DNA of 64,000 nucleotides from Narthecium ossifragum (taxonomy: Eukaryota; Streptophyta; Magnoliopsida; Dioscoreales; Nartheciaceae). Position numbers and translations under genes: made by a program. The notes beneath the pieces are model-generated. The model saw only the letters and a list, made by a program, of their open reading frames with translations. It did not search any database and was not told where the DNA came from. Positions 9,353 through 19,730 of the stretch are shown here, piece by piece; the first letter of the stretch is position 1; every line of letters begins with the position of its first letter. The stretch lies in the NCBI GenBank assembly GCA_963920575.1, contig OY986968.1:2495001-2559000 (forward strand). The letters run 5' to 3'.

Positions 9353-10395
9353 TGATTATGGAAAGTAACTACCAGCATTGTGGAAAGTAACTACCAACAT
9401 TGTGAAAAGTAACTATCAAAATTATGGAAAGTAACTACCACCGAAATTGTGGAAAGCAACTACTAAAATTATGGAAAGTAACTACCAAAATTATGGAAAG
9501 TAACTCTCAGCATTGTGCAAAGTAACTCCCAGCATTGTGGAAAGTAACTAACAAAATTATGGAAAGTACCTACCACCAAAATTATGGAATGTAACTACCA
9601 AAATTATGGAAAGTAACTACCAAAATTATGGAAAGTAACTACCAGCAAAATTGTGAAAAGTAACTACCAAAATTGTGGAAAGTAACTACCACCAAAATTA
9701 TGGAAAGTAACTACCAAAATTATGGAAAGTAACTACCAGCAAAATTGTGCAAAGTAACTACCAAAATTATGAAAAGTAAATACCACCAAAATTGTGAAAA
9801 GTAACTACCAGCAAAATTGTAGAAAGTAACTACCAAAATTATGAAAAGTAACTACCATCGAAATTATGAAAAGTAACTACCAAAATTATGGAAAGTAACT
9901 ACACCCAAAATTGTGGAAAGTAACTACCAAAATTATAGAAAGTAACTACCAAAATTATGGAAAGTAACTACCACCAAAATTGTGGAAAGTAACTACAAGC
10001 ATTGTGGAAAGTAACTACAAGCATTGTGGAAAGTAACTACCAAAATTATGGAAAGTAACTACCAGCATTGTGGAAAGTAACTACCAGCATTGTGGAAAGT
10101 AACTACCAAAATTATGGAAAGTAACTACCACCAAAATTGTGGAAAGTAACTACCACCAGCATCATTGTGGAAAGTAACCACCACCAACATCATTATGGAA
10201 AGTAACTACCACCAACATTATGGAAAGTGACTACCAAAATTGTGAAAAGTAACTACAACCAAAATTGTGGAAAATGACTACCACCAGCATCATTGTGGAA
10301 AGTAACTACCACTAGCATTGTGGAAAGTAACTACCAAAATTGGTACTTACTTCCCAGTTAATAGTTACTTTCCGTTGGTAGTTACTTTCCATTGC
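9353..10395. repeat. GGAAAGTAACTACC minisatellite inside the Pack-MULE
   Basis: About 45 head-to-tail units of roughly 20-25 bases built on GGAAAGTAACTACC, followed alternately by AAAATTATG or (CA/AG)CATTGTG spacers. The array is about 1 kb long. At its right end (about 10346-10395) the motif appears in reverse complement (GGTAGTTACTTTCC), so the array ends in an inverted arrangement. It lies wholly between the two captured gene fragments. Confidence 0.92.
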
Positions 10396-10636
10396 ACTAA
10401 TTAATATAATAAGAATCATGCTAATTCTTGCATGCATTGCAGGGCCGTGACCGATCTGTGGTGAGGTCAAGGGCCAGTGCAAGGGGGTGTGAATGTGTGA
10501 TACCTATGTTATTATTTTAAATAAAATTTAATATGTTAATTATTTGCTTAAACTGAGACGGTGCTAATTTGGTTTGCAAAAAATAAGTCAACGGCTAAAC
10601 TTTGACCGCTGAAAACAGGACTTATTGTTTTGTAGG

Positions 10637-11001
10637 ATGGGTAGCGCTGGAACCATTGGGAGCACTTATGGGGAGTTCACTTATGAGAACTTGGAGAGGG
10701 AACCATATTGGCCTTCTGAGAAGCTCCGGATCTCCATCACCGGAGCTGGAGGTTTCATCGGCTCCCACATTGCTAGGCGCTTGAAGAGCGAGGGCCACTA
10801 CATTATTGCATCTGACTGGAAGAAAAATGAGCACATGACTGAGGACATGTTCTGCAATGAGTTCCACCTTGTTGATCTGAGAGTCATGGACAATTGCCTC
10901 AAGGTTACTAGCGGTGTGGATCATGTCTTTAATCTTGCAGCTGATATGGGAGGGATGGGTTTCATTCAGTCCAATCACTCTGTTATCATGTACAACAACA
11001 C
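10637..11001 (+). pseudogene. Captured first coding exon of GDP-mannose 3,5-epimerase
   Basis: From ATG at 10637 the frame reads MGSAGTIGSTYGEFTYENLE, REPYWPSEKLRISITGAGGF and onward to SVIMYNNT, the N-terminal third of plant GME (vitamin C pathway; converts GDP-mannose to GDP-galactose). The Rossmann nucleotide motif GAGGFIGSH is intact. Homology stops at about 11001 at a GT, matching an exon end; the frame then runs 22 codons through unrelated sequence to a stop at 11066-11068. The catalytic core and C-terminus are missing. Low divergence of this piece suggests a fairly recent capture. A splice-acceptor-like TGTAG precedes the ATG. Confidence 0.85.
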
Positions 11002-11164
11002 GTACCTTCTTCCGGCAGAGTTGGCTAATAAGTATGGATACCGATGGAAAGGGTATGCATACATATAAATATAATAAGGGCATTTTAGTCCAATAAATGT
11101 TTAGAGACTTAATGATAAATTAATATCTTATAAAAGACTTATTGGTAATTCTCCCTTAATATTA

Positions 11165-11578
11165 ATCGTTTTCTTAGTGAGATCTTGATCACTAGAATCT
11201 TCAGGATTGCTAGACTCTGTTGTTGAAATAATGTAGGTAATTCATCACTACCTCATAGAGCCCACCACTGAAGGTTTCACTAATTACTCAAAGGCAAAAA
11301 ATTAAACGCCGGCCGTCACACATGAGTTACATATGCAGCCGCCCATAGTCACTCTAACATAAGGGCATTTTAATCATTTTCGTGATTCTTAGGGGAAATG
11401 ACTAAAATGCGCTCCGAGATTAAGACAATACTTTATAATTTTAAAAATTCTCCTTAACGCATTTTAGATTCGGCCACCTAAGCATACGGAGGTGGATGAA
11501 GGACTATTTGTGATGAAATTCATACATATGTCTGGGGTAACTAAAATAATATTTGTGATGTACTTCATACAGACTTCT
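11165..11578. other. Intergenic, no feature recognised
   Basis: AT-rich sequence without a supported ORF. It lies between the Pack-MULE and the 66-bp repeat array. Confidence 0.35.
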
Positions 11579-11880
11579 GTTATCAATTACTTTTGATCAT
11601 GTCTGTCATTGAGAATCACGTATTAGAGTAAATTCATTCCATTATCAATTAATTTTGATCATCTCTGTCGTCGAGAATCACGTGTTATATACAAATCCAT
11701 TACACCGTTAATCGAGAATCACTTATTAAGGTAGATTCAATACATCATTATCAATTTACTTTCGGCCAAGCCTATCATCGAGAATCACGTGTTTGGGTAG
11801 ATTCAATACATCATTATCAATTACTTTTGATTATATCTATCATCGAGAATCACGTGTTAGGATAGATTCTGAGCTGTAAT
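11579..11880. repeat. 66-bp tandem repeat with embedded G-box
   Basis: About four and a half diverged units of roughly 66 bases, each with ATTATCAATTACTTTTGAT, then a variable spacer, then ATCGAGAATCACGTGTTAG and a GATTCAATACATC tail. One unit is shortened. At least three units keep the palindrome CACGTG (G-box). The function is unknown; it may simply be a decayed minisatellite. Confidence 0.8.
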
Positions 11881-12015
11881 CGGGATTGTTGTTACACTTT
11901 TCACTCTTTTTATAACCAAGAGGAGAAATAACGCACCCATCTCAAGCGAAATCGGGTTTTTGCTCTGAATGGGGGAAGTCATTTACATCGTCCATTTTCG
12001 GAGAATTCGTTCTCT

Positions 12016-13561
12016 ATGGAAATTATTCAAGAGAATGTGTCTCCTAATAGGTATTGTATTCATCTTCTTCCTACTTGTTTTGCTACAAAAATAATGAATT
12101 TTTTTTTCATACATATTGCTATATATAACTAATTAATATTATCATTTAGCCTGGTTATTGGTTCATTTTGATGATGAATTTGTTTCACATATCATTTAAG
12201 GTGTTCAGACCAGTTTGTACTTGAAATGCATGATGAGGTCTTAGTACAAAGTGGCCTTCAAATTGGCATGGGTGGTATCGGAACATCCCGGGAGGAGCCG
12301 AGGCGGTCTGACCTAGGTATGTCCATGCTTGGTTCATGGATTTGATCAAAGCCTTTGTTTTAAATATTTAAAAAAGGCATAATGATGATAAGTAAGAAAT
12401 TTGATCAGGATTCATGTCACATAGACGTCACTTAGGACATTCTCCCGTCACATAAGACAACGTGATGGTTAACTTATAACCATCATGTCATCATCCTTAT
12501 AAGAGGCTATGATTATAAGTGAAACTTTCGTTGTACTATGTAGCGGGAGAACGCCCTAGGTGGTGCCTATGTAGCATAACAATCCTAGATTGAGGGGGGT
12601 TTAGTGGGATAGAGTTATTGGGTAGTTATTGGGATGGGATTGATGATTACCATGCCAGGTGGCAGGGGACATAACTAGTGTCATATAAGGATGATATATG
12701 TCTCTAAACAACTTCATTTATAGACAATTGTTTTTTAAATCTTCTTATGATATATATTTGTAGAGTCAAAATATCTAAAATACGTACTCACCTCGCTGTC
12801 GCCACTAGACGGTGGTGGCCGGTGCCAACTACCGCCACCCACCTTCAGCGTCACCCTCGCTACCATGCACGATCCCAGGCATCACGGTGATGATCACCAT
12901 TAGGTTGGCTATCATCGCCCACCGCCGGCATCACCACCATCCTCTATTGCCAACATGACCACCGCTTCTACCACTCCCCACCACCACCACCACCACCACC
13001 ACAGCTGTTGTTGCTGTAATTGATGGAAATGTGTTTATGTGAATGTTCCATAAATTAGAGGGATAGTTTGTAAGTAAGAAGATTTCAAGGGCAACTGTCA
13101 AGTATGAAGTTTTTTTGAAGCATATATTGCATGCTAGAGATTAGGCCCTGTTTGGTATGGAAATACCAAACGGGAATAACCATCAAGGCAGGGAATATTC
13201 TAGGAATATTTCCAAATCCACTACTTATTCCACACTTTATTCCCCAAACACCTTTCCTTATTCCAAGTAATCATTACAAAGTTATTCCCACTCTTCACTC
13301 TACTTTTTCCTTATTTCAAGTAATCATTATAAAGTTATTCCCGAAATCGTGAATAAACTCCCTTAACCCGGAATAAAGTTATTCCCATATCAAATGAGGC
13401 CTAAGTACACTTTTTTAAATATAAGAAGGATGGGTTTTAGATTTCTCTTACTTGTTTTTTACAGGATATTCATTGATGCCACCAACCCAAGCTGCATACA
13501 AGATTCCTTCGATCCAAATGGAAGAGTTCAGACATGGATGGCTTCAACCTCCATAGAGATA
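12016..13561 (+). CDS. Possible small three-exon gene or gene remnant, unknown product
   Basis: Three open segments have matching splice phases: 12016-12050 (ending AATAG before GT; the open frame extends upstream to a TAA near 11930), about 12200-12315 (open frame containing DQFVLEMHDEVLVQSGLQIG, ending before GTATGT) and 13466-13561 (frame containing YSLMPPTQAAYKIPSIQMEE, then a TAG). Joined, they would give about 80 residues or more. I do not recognise the product. A Helitron (12491-12678) and a MITE (13141-13404) sit in the inferred second intron. Phase agreement at both junctions is the main support, so this could be a relic or chance. Confidence 0.3.
12491..12678 (+). mobile_element. 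Short non-autonomous Helitron
   Basis: It begins TCATCCTTATAAG after a host A and ends with the hairpin TGCCAGGTGGCA followed by GGGGACATAACTAG before a host T. This is the Helitron signature: 5' TC, a 3' hairpin about 10 bases before CTRR, and insertion between A and T. At 188 bp it has no coding capacity. Four relatives occur in this window with the same 5' TC...CCTTATA start and the same CCTGCCA/TGGCAGG hairpin. Confidence 0.75.
12780..13035. other. Low-complexity ACC/CCA-rich tract
   Basis: A region dense in CACC and CCG words, with a pure CCA run near 12977-13001. No coherent ORF is supported. Confidence 0.5.
13141..13404. mobile_element. Tourist-like MITE
   Basis: A 264-bp element with imperfect terminal inverted repeats TTAGGCCCTGTTTGGTATGG and, read inward from the right, TTAGGCCTCATTTGATATGG. 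The interior is rich in TTATTCC/GGAATA words and has a duplicated AAGTAATCATTA.AAAGTTATTCCC block. The TTA/TAA borders fit PIF/Harbinger MITEs. It has no coding capacity. Confidence 0.75.
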
Positions 13562-14209
13562 GATGCAATTCCACATCTACTGCATGCACTGCATGCATGC
13601 AAGATGGAGAGATGAGAGAGAGAGAGAGATGTAACCGGATCTAGTGCATGGGCATGCATGGAAGCCGAATGTCAGGAGCTATCCGTTTTTAACTGAAAAC
13701 ACCACCTGTTTTGCATGTACATCCACATGAATGCTTCCGTTTTTAACTGAAAAAAACCCTCAGCTTTCTCTCTCTAAAAAAAAACTAGAAACTTCTATAT
13801 AAGGGCAAGGTCCAACTGCTATTGATGCAACTTAATAGTTTGAGAAGTGATTGGGGTACATGTCATGTAGGCATGTGCATCGTACATGGCCACATTCAAC
13901 GATCCAGATCTATTCATCTCCACTGGTCTCCATCACATAAGCCAATATATAATACATGGTCACCTCAACCATGTGCAATGTACATGACTGAAATGTCATG
14001 TACATAAATCTTTTTTCTAATAGTTTACTGTGAAAGAGTCCCTTATTAGGAAAGAGCTCATTCTAGCTTCCAAATAGAGAGTCCATGGAATTTCTTCGGG
14101 ACAGTACTCCACCATCTATATATATTATGGTTAAAGTAGTAATTAATTAAGAGACTCTGTTGTGTCGATAATATGAGATAATTCAATGATTTTTTTCCTT
14201 TATATATAG

Positions 14210-14902
14210 GGGCCAGTGGGAGAGATCAGTCGCCAACACTGAGTCCTTCTACCGCTTCCCCGTCAAGAATAAAAGGACTGACGAAGCTGGACAAAAATGT
14301 CGATGATTGTTTATATATATATATATATATATATATTAGATGGGTCTCGTATAACCACCCATCCTCCGCCCCACTCATCGTTTCTCTATGACTTAGGTGT
14401 CATGTGTCTCATTCTCTCCATGTGAGAAATACATGAGTCAGATTATGCATGACTCAGAAAATCTGATCTTATATAATAAACATATATAATGTGGATCCAT
14501 GTCATATGACATGTTTTGATTGATCCATTTTTTTTCAAATACCTTTTCAATTATGCTCACATTTTTAACTCTCCGTATTTGAATCTTAGATTAAAAAACT
14601 CCTACCGTCAGATTGAGTTTTGTTGTCTTTCAACTGTGATGATATGTAGATATTGACCAAATGTAAATAGCAAGCTTTATTAATTCGTTGAAAACTAATT
14701 ACTAAGTTAACTTTGTTGCCAGATGATAACTGCTGAAGCACCCGTTTTATTCGGCAAATTAAGCATGCGAGCTTTTCATATAAGAGCTAACAATACGATC
14801 ACGGTTGCATGCTGAAACATCCGACAGGCAGAGAGCTTAAACAGAAGCGACATTGCTAACTCTGTCTTGCACACTAGAGAGCTTGATCAGCTTCTTAATT
14901 AG
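14210..14902 (+). pseudogene. Decayed NF-YC-like copy (exons 3 and 4)
   Basis: An exon-3-like segment at about 14210-14305 encodes SPSRIKGLTKLDKNVD, aligning with the start of the NF-YC histone fold. After an intron, a segment at 14723-14902 begins MITAEAPVLF at exactly the same exon border as the intact gene at 8077. It then shows two compensating frameshifts and an in-frame TAA within the ACELFI-ELTIRS-LHAE region, before the frame recovers as NRSDIANSVLHTRELDQLLN and stops. It is clearly a second copy of the 7.2-8.3 kb gene lineage that has died. The first two exons are not recognised. Confidence 0.7.
14312..14336. repeat. (TA)n microsatellite
   Basis: A pure TA run of about 25 bases in the intron of the NF-YC relic. 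Confidence 0.9.
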
Positions 14903-15005
14903 CGAACACAGCCGCGTTGCATGCTGATGAGGAGGATGAGCAGCCGCTGACATGCTCCGCCAAGGCCTAAAGTGGCCGGTGTCCTAGGATGGGAAGATAA
15001 ATGTT

Positions 15006-15760
15006 TTGAGAGACTGGTGGCTGGCTGATGGCCCCCTGCTGCGGTCACCATGTTTGATGGCTGCTGGAGATGATATTGAGAGCTTAGAGGTAAGTGACTT
15101 GCTATCTTTTGATGGGAATTGGAATTGGGTTGCCGTATCTTGTTTCTTTCACCCGGATATGGTCGAGGCCATCTTTTCTCTACCGATCTCTACTAATAGC
15201 AGTTTGAAGCCAAGATGGGTATGGGATAAATCGGGGACAGCCACCTCCTCTTCCTGTTATAAAATCCTGGAATCGCTGACTTATAGGGGCGGGGAAGACG
15301 ATGGGTTTGCTGACTGGTTGTCCGTTTTGAAGGCGCAGTTGGGTCCTAGAGTGCGGCAGTTCCTCTGGAAGCTATCCCACGATAAGTTGCCGGTTTTGTC
15401 ATCTCTTTGGCGCTTCAGGTTGACGTCTGATGCTTCCTGTCAATGTTGTTTACAAGAAGTGGAGACTATTGAGCACGCCCTTGTAGAATGTCGCTTTGCT
15501 CGGGAGGTTTGGGATCGGGTCTTTCATGGTTCGGGATTGGATATCAACTCCTACAACTTGGAGGACTAGCTGAGGGTACTGAAGGGCTCCAAAAAGGATG
15601 AAGCTACTATAAGCATTAAATCTCTGACCAACTACACACTATGGTCTTTATGGAAGCATCGTTGTGAGGTGATCTATGGAGATGGCGGCCATGATCATGC
15701 TCGTGCAACTGCTAGGTTCATAATTTGGCAATGTCATGAGTATCTGTTGATGAATGGTAA
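15006..15760 (+). mobile_element. LINE fragment (reverse-transcriptase zinc-binding region)
   Basis: The frame at 15006-15569 contains WVWDKSGTATSSSCYKILES, VRQFLWKLSHDKLPVLSSLW and CQCCLQEVETIEHALVECRF, the zinc-binding domain that follows the reverse transcriptase in plant L1-type LINEs. After a TAG at 15567-15569 the same frame continues with LTNYTLWSLWKHRCEVIYGD, typical of the linker to the RNase H domain. Endonuclease and polymerase domains are missing, so this is an inactive 3' portion. Confidence 0.8.
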
Positions 15761-16330
15761 GTTCTCCAAGAGACCCTCTCATCGCTGCCCACACACTGCC
15801 ACCACGCACCCACATGTCGTTTGTGCTCTACTCACGCATCGTTTGCACGTCATCTGTGCACCGCTTGTGCACTCCGCTTGGCAACCCAACTGCCTCTTAA
15901 CCAGCCCTCATTTTTTGCCTTGCACACACACAAGTTACATACGAATTTAGGTAAGAGATGAGATCTCAACTCTTTTATTGACTAGTAATTACAATAATAC
16001 TCTTCTCTCGCCCCCAACCCTTTGGACTACAATCACTCTCAATACGAAAAGCTCTCTACCCAAAACCCTAAAAGAATCACCCAATTCTTCTCCCTCATGA
16101 TTTCTCAATCCCACTTGAATTTTCAATCCGTGAATTTGCCCATAACCCAGATGCTTAATCCGTGAGCTCTCCCACAGTTCTCTAGATCCTCCCATCTAGC
16201 CGCCCTTCACCTTATATAAAGGAGAGTTCATGACTTGCTTCAACAAGTCAAGTTCCTTAGTCCAACTCTAAGTCCTAGACTTCATGCTTATCCAAACATA
16301 CAATCAGCCAATTACAAAGCTTCCTAATTT

Positions 16331-16424
16331 ACTTGGACTCTTACATGAGTTAAGACTTGCTTACTTGGACTCTTACATGAGTTAAGACTTGCTTACTTGG
16401 ACTCTTACATGAGTTAAGACTTGC
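16331..16424. repeat. 32-bp direct repeat, three copies
   Basis: The unit ACTTGGACTCTTACATGAGT continuing TAAGACTTGCTT is repeated three times without visible change except at the end of the last copy. Confidence 0.95.
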
Positions 16425-16430
16425 CAAAGA

Positions 16431-16490
16431 TGGCTCTTTGCCTAAATCCGTGGCTCTTTGCCTAAATCCGTGGCTCTTTGCCTAAATCCG
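16431..16490. repeat. 20-bp direct repeat, three copies
   Basis: TGGCTCTTTGCCTAAATCCG is repeated exactly three times in tandem. Confidence 0.97.
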
Positions 16491-17243
16491 TCACACTTTG
16501 GCTCGAAACATGACTCCTTCATATTTCCACGGCCAAGTACAACTTCTCACGTACCATATTTCATATTTGTCGTGTCATCCCATGTTAGAGACCTAAGCCA
16601 AGTGGAATTAGAACACTTGCACGCTCAGTTTGCCCCTCCATGGCCTAACTGCCTTCCGCCATGCGAGTCAAGTCCTAGTCCAACTAGAACTCCCGAGCAA
16701 CTAGGACTTTTCCCACACCAAAACCTTCATTTTCCGCGTCAAGTCCTTCCAAGATCTCAGCCCAACTGGAATTAGGATTTTTGCACGCTCGGTTTTGCCC
16801 CCATGGCCAACCGCGTCGCGCCTGGGCATTTCGAGTCCTAGTCCGACTCGAACATGGCCGCCTGGCCGCTTCACTCGCTCGCTCTACATGCCATCACGCG
16901 TTGCGCACACCATCCTGGGTTGCCTTGGTGTGCGTCGCACTCACTTGCATTGTCGCATGGCGCGTCGTGCTTTGTTTTGGCTCGGCCCGCTGCGCCATCT
17001 TCGAAATCTATCGTGTCCTAACAGGCCGCATCTCGTCCCGCCATTTGGCACGCACATTTGGCACGCGCATATTGCTTGTGCACCTCCTTGTTGCCTCGTC
17101 GCGCGTCTCGCTCGATAGAATCCCTTCATGGCTCACCAAATTCTGCTTTTGCTCAGACCGTCGTGTCATTTTCAACTTTCGTCACGCCATTTTCAAGATC
17201 CCTCGTGCGATGATCGTGTCATGGGCTCCAGCACCTGACAACA

Positions 17244-17312
17244 TGCCTGCCGGATTGGGGTGTGTCTGCATGGATAATCAAGTGCCTGCCGGATTGGGGT
17301 GTGTCTGCATGG
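17244..17312. repeat. Tandem duplication of a 30-base unit
   Basis: TGCCTGCCGGATTGGGGTGT followed by GTCTGCATGG occurs twice, separated by a few bases. Confidence 0.95.
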
Positions 17313-17339
17313 AAATAAGAGATTTTAGGTTAGAAAAAG

Positions 17340-17502
17340 TAGGAATAAAATAGTAATGATTAGTGGAATAAGAAAAAGTAAAGTAGTAGTGGTAGGTGAA
17401 ATGAGAATAAATGAATAATAATTATTTAAAATAAAAAAAAAATGTTTGGGAATAAAATAATTATTCCACTCTTATTTTCACACCAAACATACCCTTAACC
17501 TT
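17340..17502. mobile_element. One-ended MITE remnant
   Basis: The right end reads CACACCAAACATACCCTTAA, that is TTAAGGGTATGTTTGGTGTG inward, resembling the 13.1-kb MITE ends. The interior is rich in GGAATAA/TTATTCC words. No matching left end is seen; it appears replaced by the duplicated 30-base unit. Confidence 0.45.
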
Positions 17503-18247
17503 GGAGAGCATAGTTAGCTTTGCGAGTCTGTGATATAAAATAATATTCTCATATGAACCCAAATTGAACCCATCTTTGTAATTATCAAAAGCCACACTCA
17601 CCTAACTCACATGGCGATTACACTGCACCTGGGGATCAGGTTATGACCTGAGGACAGATCCCGTGATGGTAGGCATAGTAATATAGTATGGTGGACGTCT
17701 TTGTGTCTATGTCTCTATGATCCCATTAAAGGGTTCCGGAGGAGCATCTGAATCGACGTCAGAAGCTAATCCCGGCGGTCACGAGTTGACCGAATTGCCC
17801 ATCTCAATCACACCAACCAAAACGAAATCAATCGTTTCACCATGGGAAGGAAACTCGGTGGTACGAGAAACGAAGTAGAATAAAATGTTGATTGGGAAAT
17901 TCTAAATAAACTACAGTTATTGCATATATATCCAATTAAATGAAATCCAAAATCCCCTCGTCGTGCCCTGAAACTTTCTTCTCAAACATCTCTACCGCCA
18001 CCACGATCGCCACCGCCATCATAACTATCACCACCATTGTCCCACCATCATGGCCACCGTGGCCACCATCTAACTCCATGACCACCTCCACCATCATCAT
18101 TTACCTTCATGAGAGCTGATTTTCATGATATGGGGGAATGACATGACAACGTCAATGAGGAATTTATATTCAATCGAATAGGATCCAAAAGTTTACATAT
18201 TAACTTCACTATATTTTTTATTTTCCAGCTTAGGATCGTATTCTACA
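17503..18247. mobile_element. Probable LTR ending at a tRNA-Met primer-binding site
   Basis: The segment ends TTCTACA at 18247 immediately before a primer-binding site, as an upstream LTR should. Its left border is not defined. It contains a CCACCAT-rich low-complexity stretch near 17990-18100. No ORF is supported. Confidence 0.35.
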
Positions 18248-18260
18248 TTGGTATCAGAGC
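18248..18260 (+). other. Retrotransposon primer-binding site (tRNA-iMet type)
   Basis: TTGGTATCAGAGC is the complement of the 3' end of initiator tRNA-Met and primes minus-strand DNA synthesis in most plant LTR retrotransposons. Confidence 0.85.
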
Positions 18261-19214
18261 TGCTAGATCTGTTTTCGTAGATTTGTGTTGTTTTTCCTCT
18301 TCTTCGTCGATATCGCATTCGATCGGTGGTAGAAAGGAGAATGATAATATTGTCTGTGGAGTGGTTTAACATACATGGAATGGCCCTTCATCCTCCGATC
18401 CGGCGACGCACAATTTTTTTCTTCCCGGTGCTTGACTGCGGTCAACCTCGCCGAATCGGCTCCCATCTATCCAATCTCCGTCCCTTTTGAAGGTGAGTGA
18501 GGAGGCGATAGAGAGAGGTTGGGGATGACCAACGTCGCATGGGTCGCTCGAGCCAATGAAGGGCGTTGAAGACCTTCAGCCCGGCCTGAGCGTTAGATCC
18601 GACGGCAACGGAGTTGAGGGCATCACTGTTGGAGTGGAGGGGGTACAAGATGGTCACAGTCCAGGAGCGCACGGGTGCCGCTGCCCGATCTTGTCGAAAT
18701 GGGCTCCGGAGACCAGGGCGCGGTCGATGTGGCAAGTCCCACCTCGATCTGGGTTTGATTCACTGGGATCCGACTCTGGTGTCCACCACCATCGCAGGGA
18801 TCCGACCTCGGCCTCGACGTCTCTCCGACATGATCTCCACGCTGATCGTGAAGACAGGGGAATAGAGGAGAGGATGGAAAGGAGCCAAGGTCGAAGCATC
18901 ACCCGAGGTTTCACATTGGACGTTGAGGCCGTGGTTGATGTGGCCGACGAAGGAGGCCGGATCTCGTCGCGCCACGGCCCGGGAGCCCCCTCACCCTGGC
19001 CACGCGCTTCTCCAAACGCCGATCCTCCACTGGATCGGGATCTGTGAGCGAGACCAGATAGTTAATGTTTGTTCTCTACTATGGTTGATGCTATTTAATT
19101 AGCATGTCACATCAACAAAAGTTGAGACACTCAATTGACAATGAGCTTGACTATTTTGACTTATAGCAACTATTGCAATCCACTATGAGATATATTGAAT
19201 CAGTAGACTGTCCT
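18261..19214. mobile_element. Internal region between two inverted primer-binding sites
   Basis: A GC-rich stretch of about 950 bp with overlapping ORFs on both strands but no gag, protease, integrase or reverse-transcriptase motif. It is bounded by primer-binding sites that face each other, an abnormal arrangement for one element. It is possibly a non-autonomous retrotransposon that captured genomic sequence, or the junction of two elements in inverted orientation. Confidence 0.4.
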
Positions 19215-19227
19215 GCTCTGATACCAA
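19215..19227 (-). other. Second primer-binding site, inverted
   Basis: The minus strand reads TTCTACATTGGTATCAGAGC across 19215-19234, the same LTR-end/primer-site junction as at 18241-18260 but in the opposite orientation. Confidence 0.85.
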
Positions 19228-19730
19228 TGTAGAATTTTCTAGGTATGAAATTGCATAGCAATGTTGACGAGAACTTACTCGTTAGCCTAGGATCTTCTTC
19301 ACCTCTGTTTCACATGTGATCCAAGTGATCTTGTTACTAGAACAAGATTTCCAATCCACATCCCAAGTTTCTTATCTTTTGTCCTTCTTCCTCTCCACTG
19401 GTTCTTCCTCACTCAATCAGAGTTCTCTCCTTAATCACTCGACGGGAAGAGTTCTCTCACCCCAAAAACGATCCCTAGCCAGCGGTTCCTTTTTCCCGCT
19501 TAATTCAGGAGACGCTTAGTGATTTCGAGCGGTTTAGATAACTGTCATCTAAACCGTTTGATCTGGTTTAAATGGGTTAAACCAATTAGGTCTGAGTCTA
19601 GCCATCATTAGCGACCCTAACCTATTTATAAACCAACAGTTTTGTAATGAAAACATGAAACAGACCTAAATTATAAAATAAAAATAAAATGTATTTAATA
19701 TACAATTTGTTCAAGTAAAACCGAAGAAAT
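19228..19730 (-). mobile_element. LTR on the minus strand
   Basis: It begins TGTAGAATTTTC next to the inverted primer site. A U3-like TATA box, TATAAATAGG on the minus strand, is at about 19620-19630. The far border is not clear and is given approximately. Confidence 0.5.

Larger units (their letters stand above)
8449..11164. mobile_element. Pack-MULE with captured KRP and GME exons
   Basis: A Mutator-like element of 2698 bp (8458-11155) flanked by a perfect 9-bp target duplication, TTAATATTA, at 8449-8457 and 11156-11164. The outer ends match in inverted orientation: GAGTTAATTACCGATTAGTC on the left and GGGAGAATTACCAATAAGTC read inward from the right. Weaker similarity continues to a shared AAAATGCCCT word about 110 bases in. 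No transposase is present. Inside are a KRP exon on the minus strand, a 1-kb minisatellite, and the first coding exon of a GDP-mannose 3,5-epimerase on the plus strand. Ends, duplication length and host cargo are the hallmarks of a Pack-MULE. Confidence 0.88.
15955..17312. mobile_element. Repeat-rich segment, possibly an LTR remnant on the minus strand
   Basis: GC-rich in its right half, with long random-looking ORFs but no recognised domain. A reversed TATA-like CTTATATAAAGG lies near 16211, and the right part includes CTCCAGCACCTGACA, which on the minus strand would read TGTCAGGTGCTGGAG, a common LTR-type start. No clear target duplication was found, so the class is uncertain. Three tandem arrays are embedded here. 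Confidence 0.3.

Noticed and set aside
9353..10395. CRISPR-like regularly spaced repeat
   Set aside because: Units are head to tail without unique spacers, and the context is a plant transposon.
16781..17353. A 190-codon plus-strand ORF in GC-rich sequence
   Set aside because: There is no domain, overlapping ORFs occur in other frames, and it runs through a tandem duplication. GC-rich sequence lacking stops by chance explains it.
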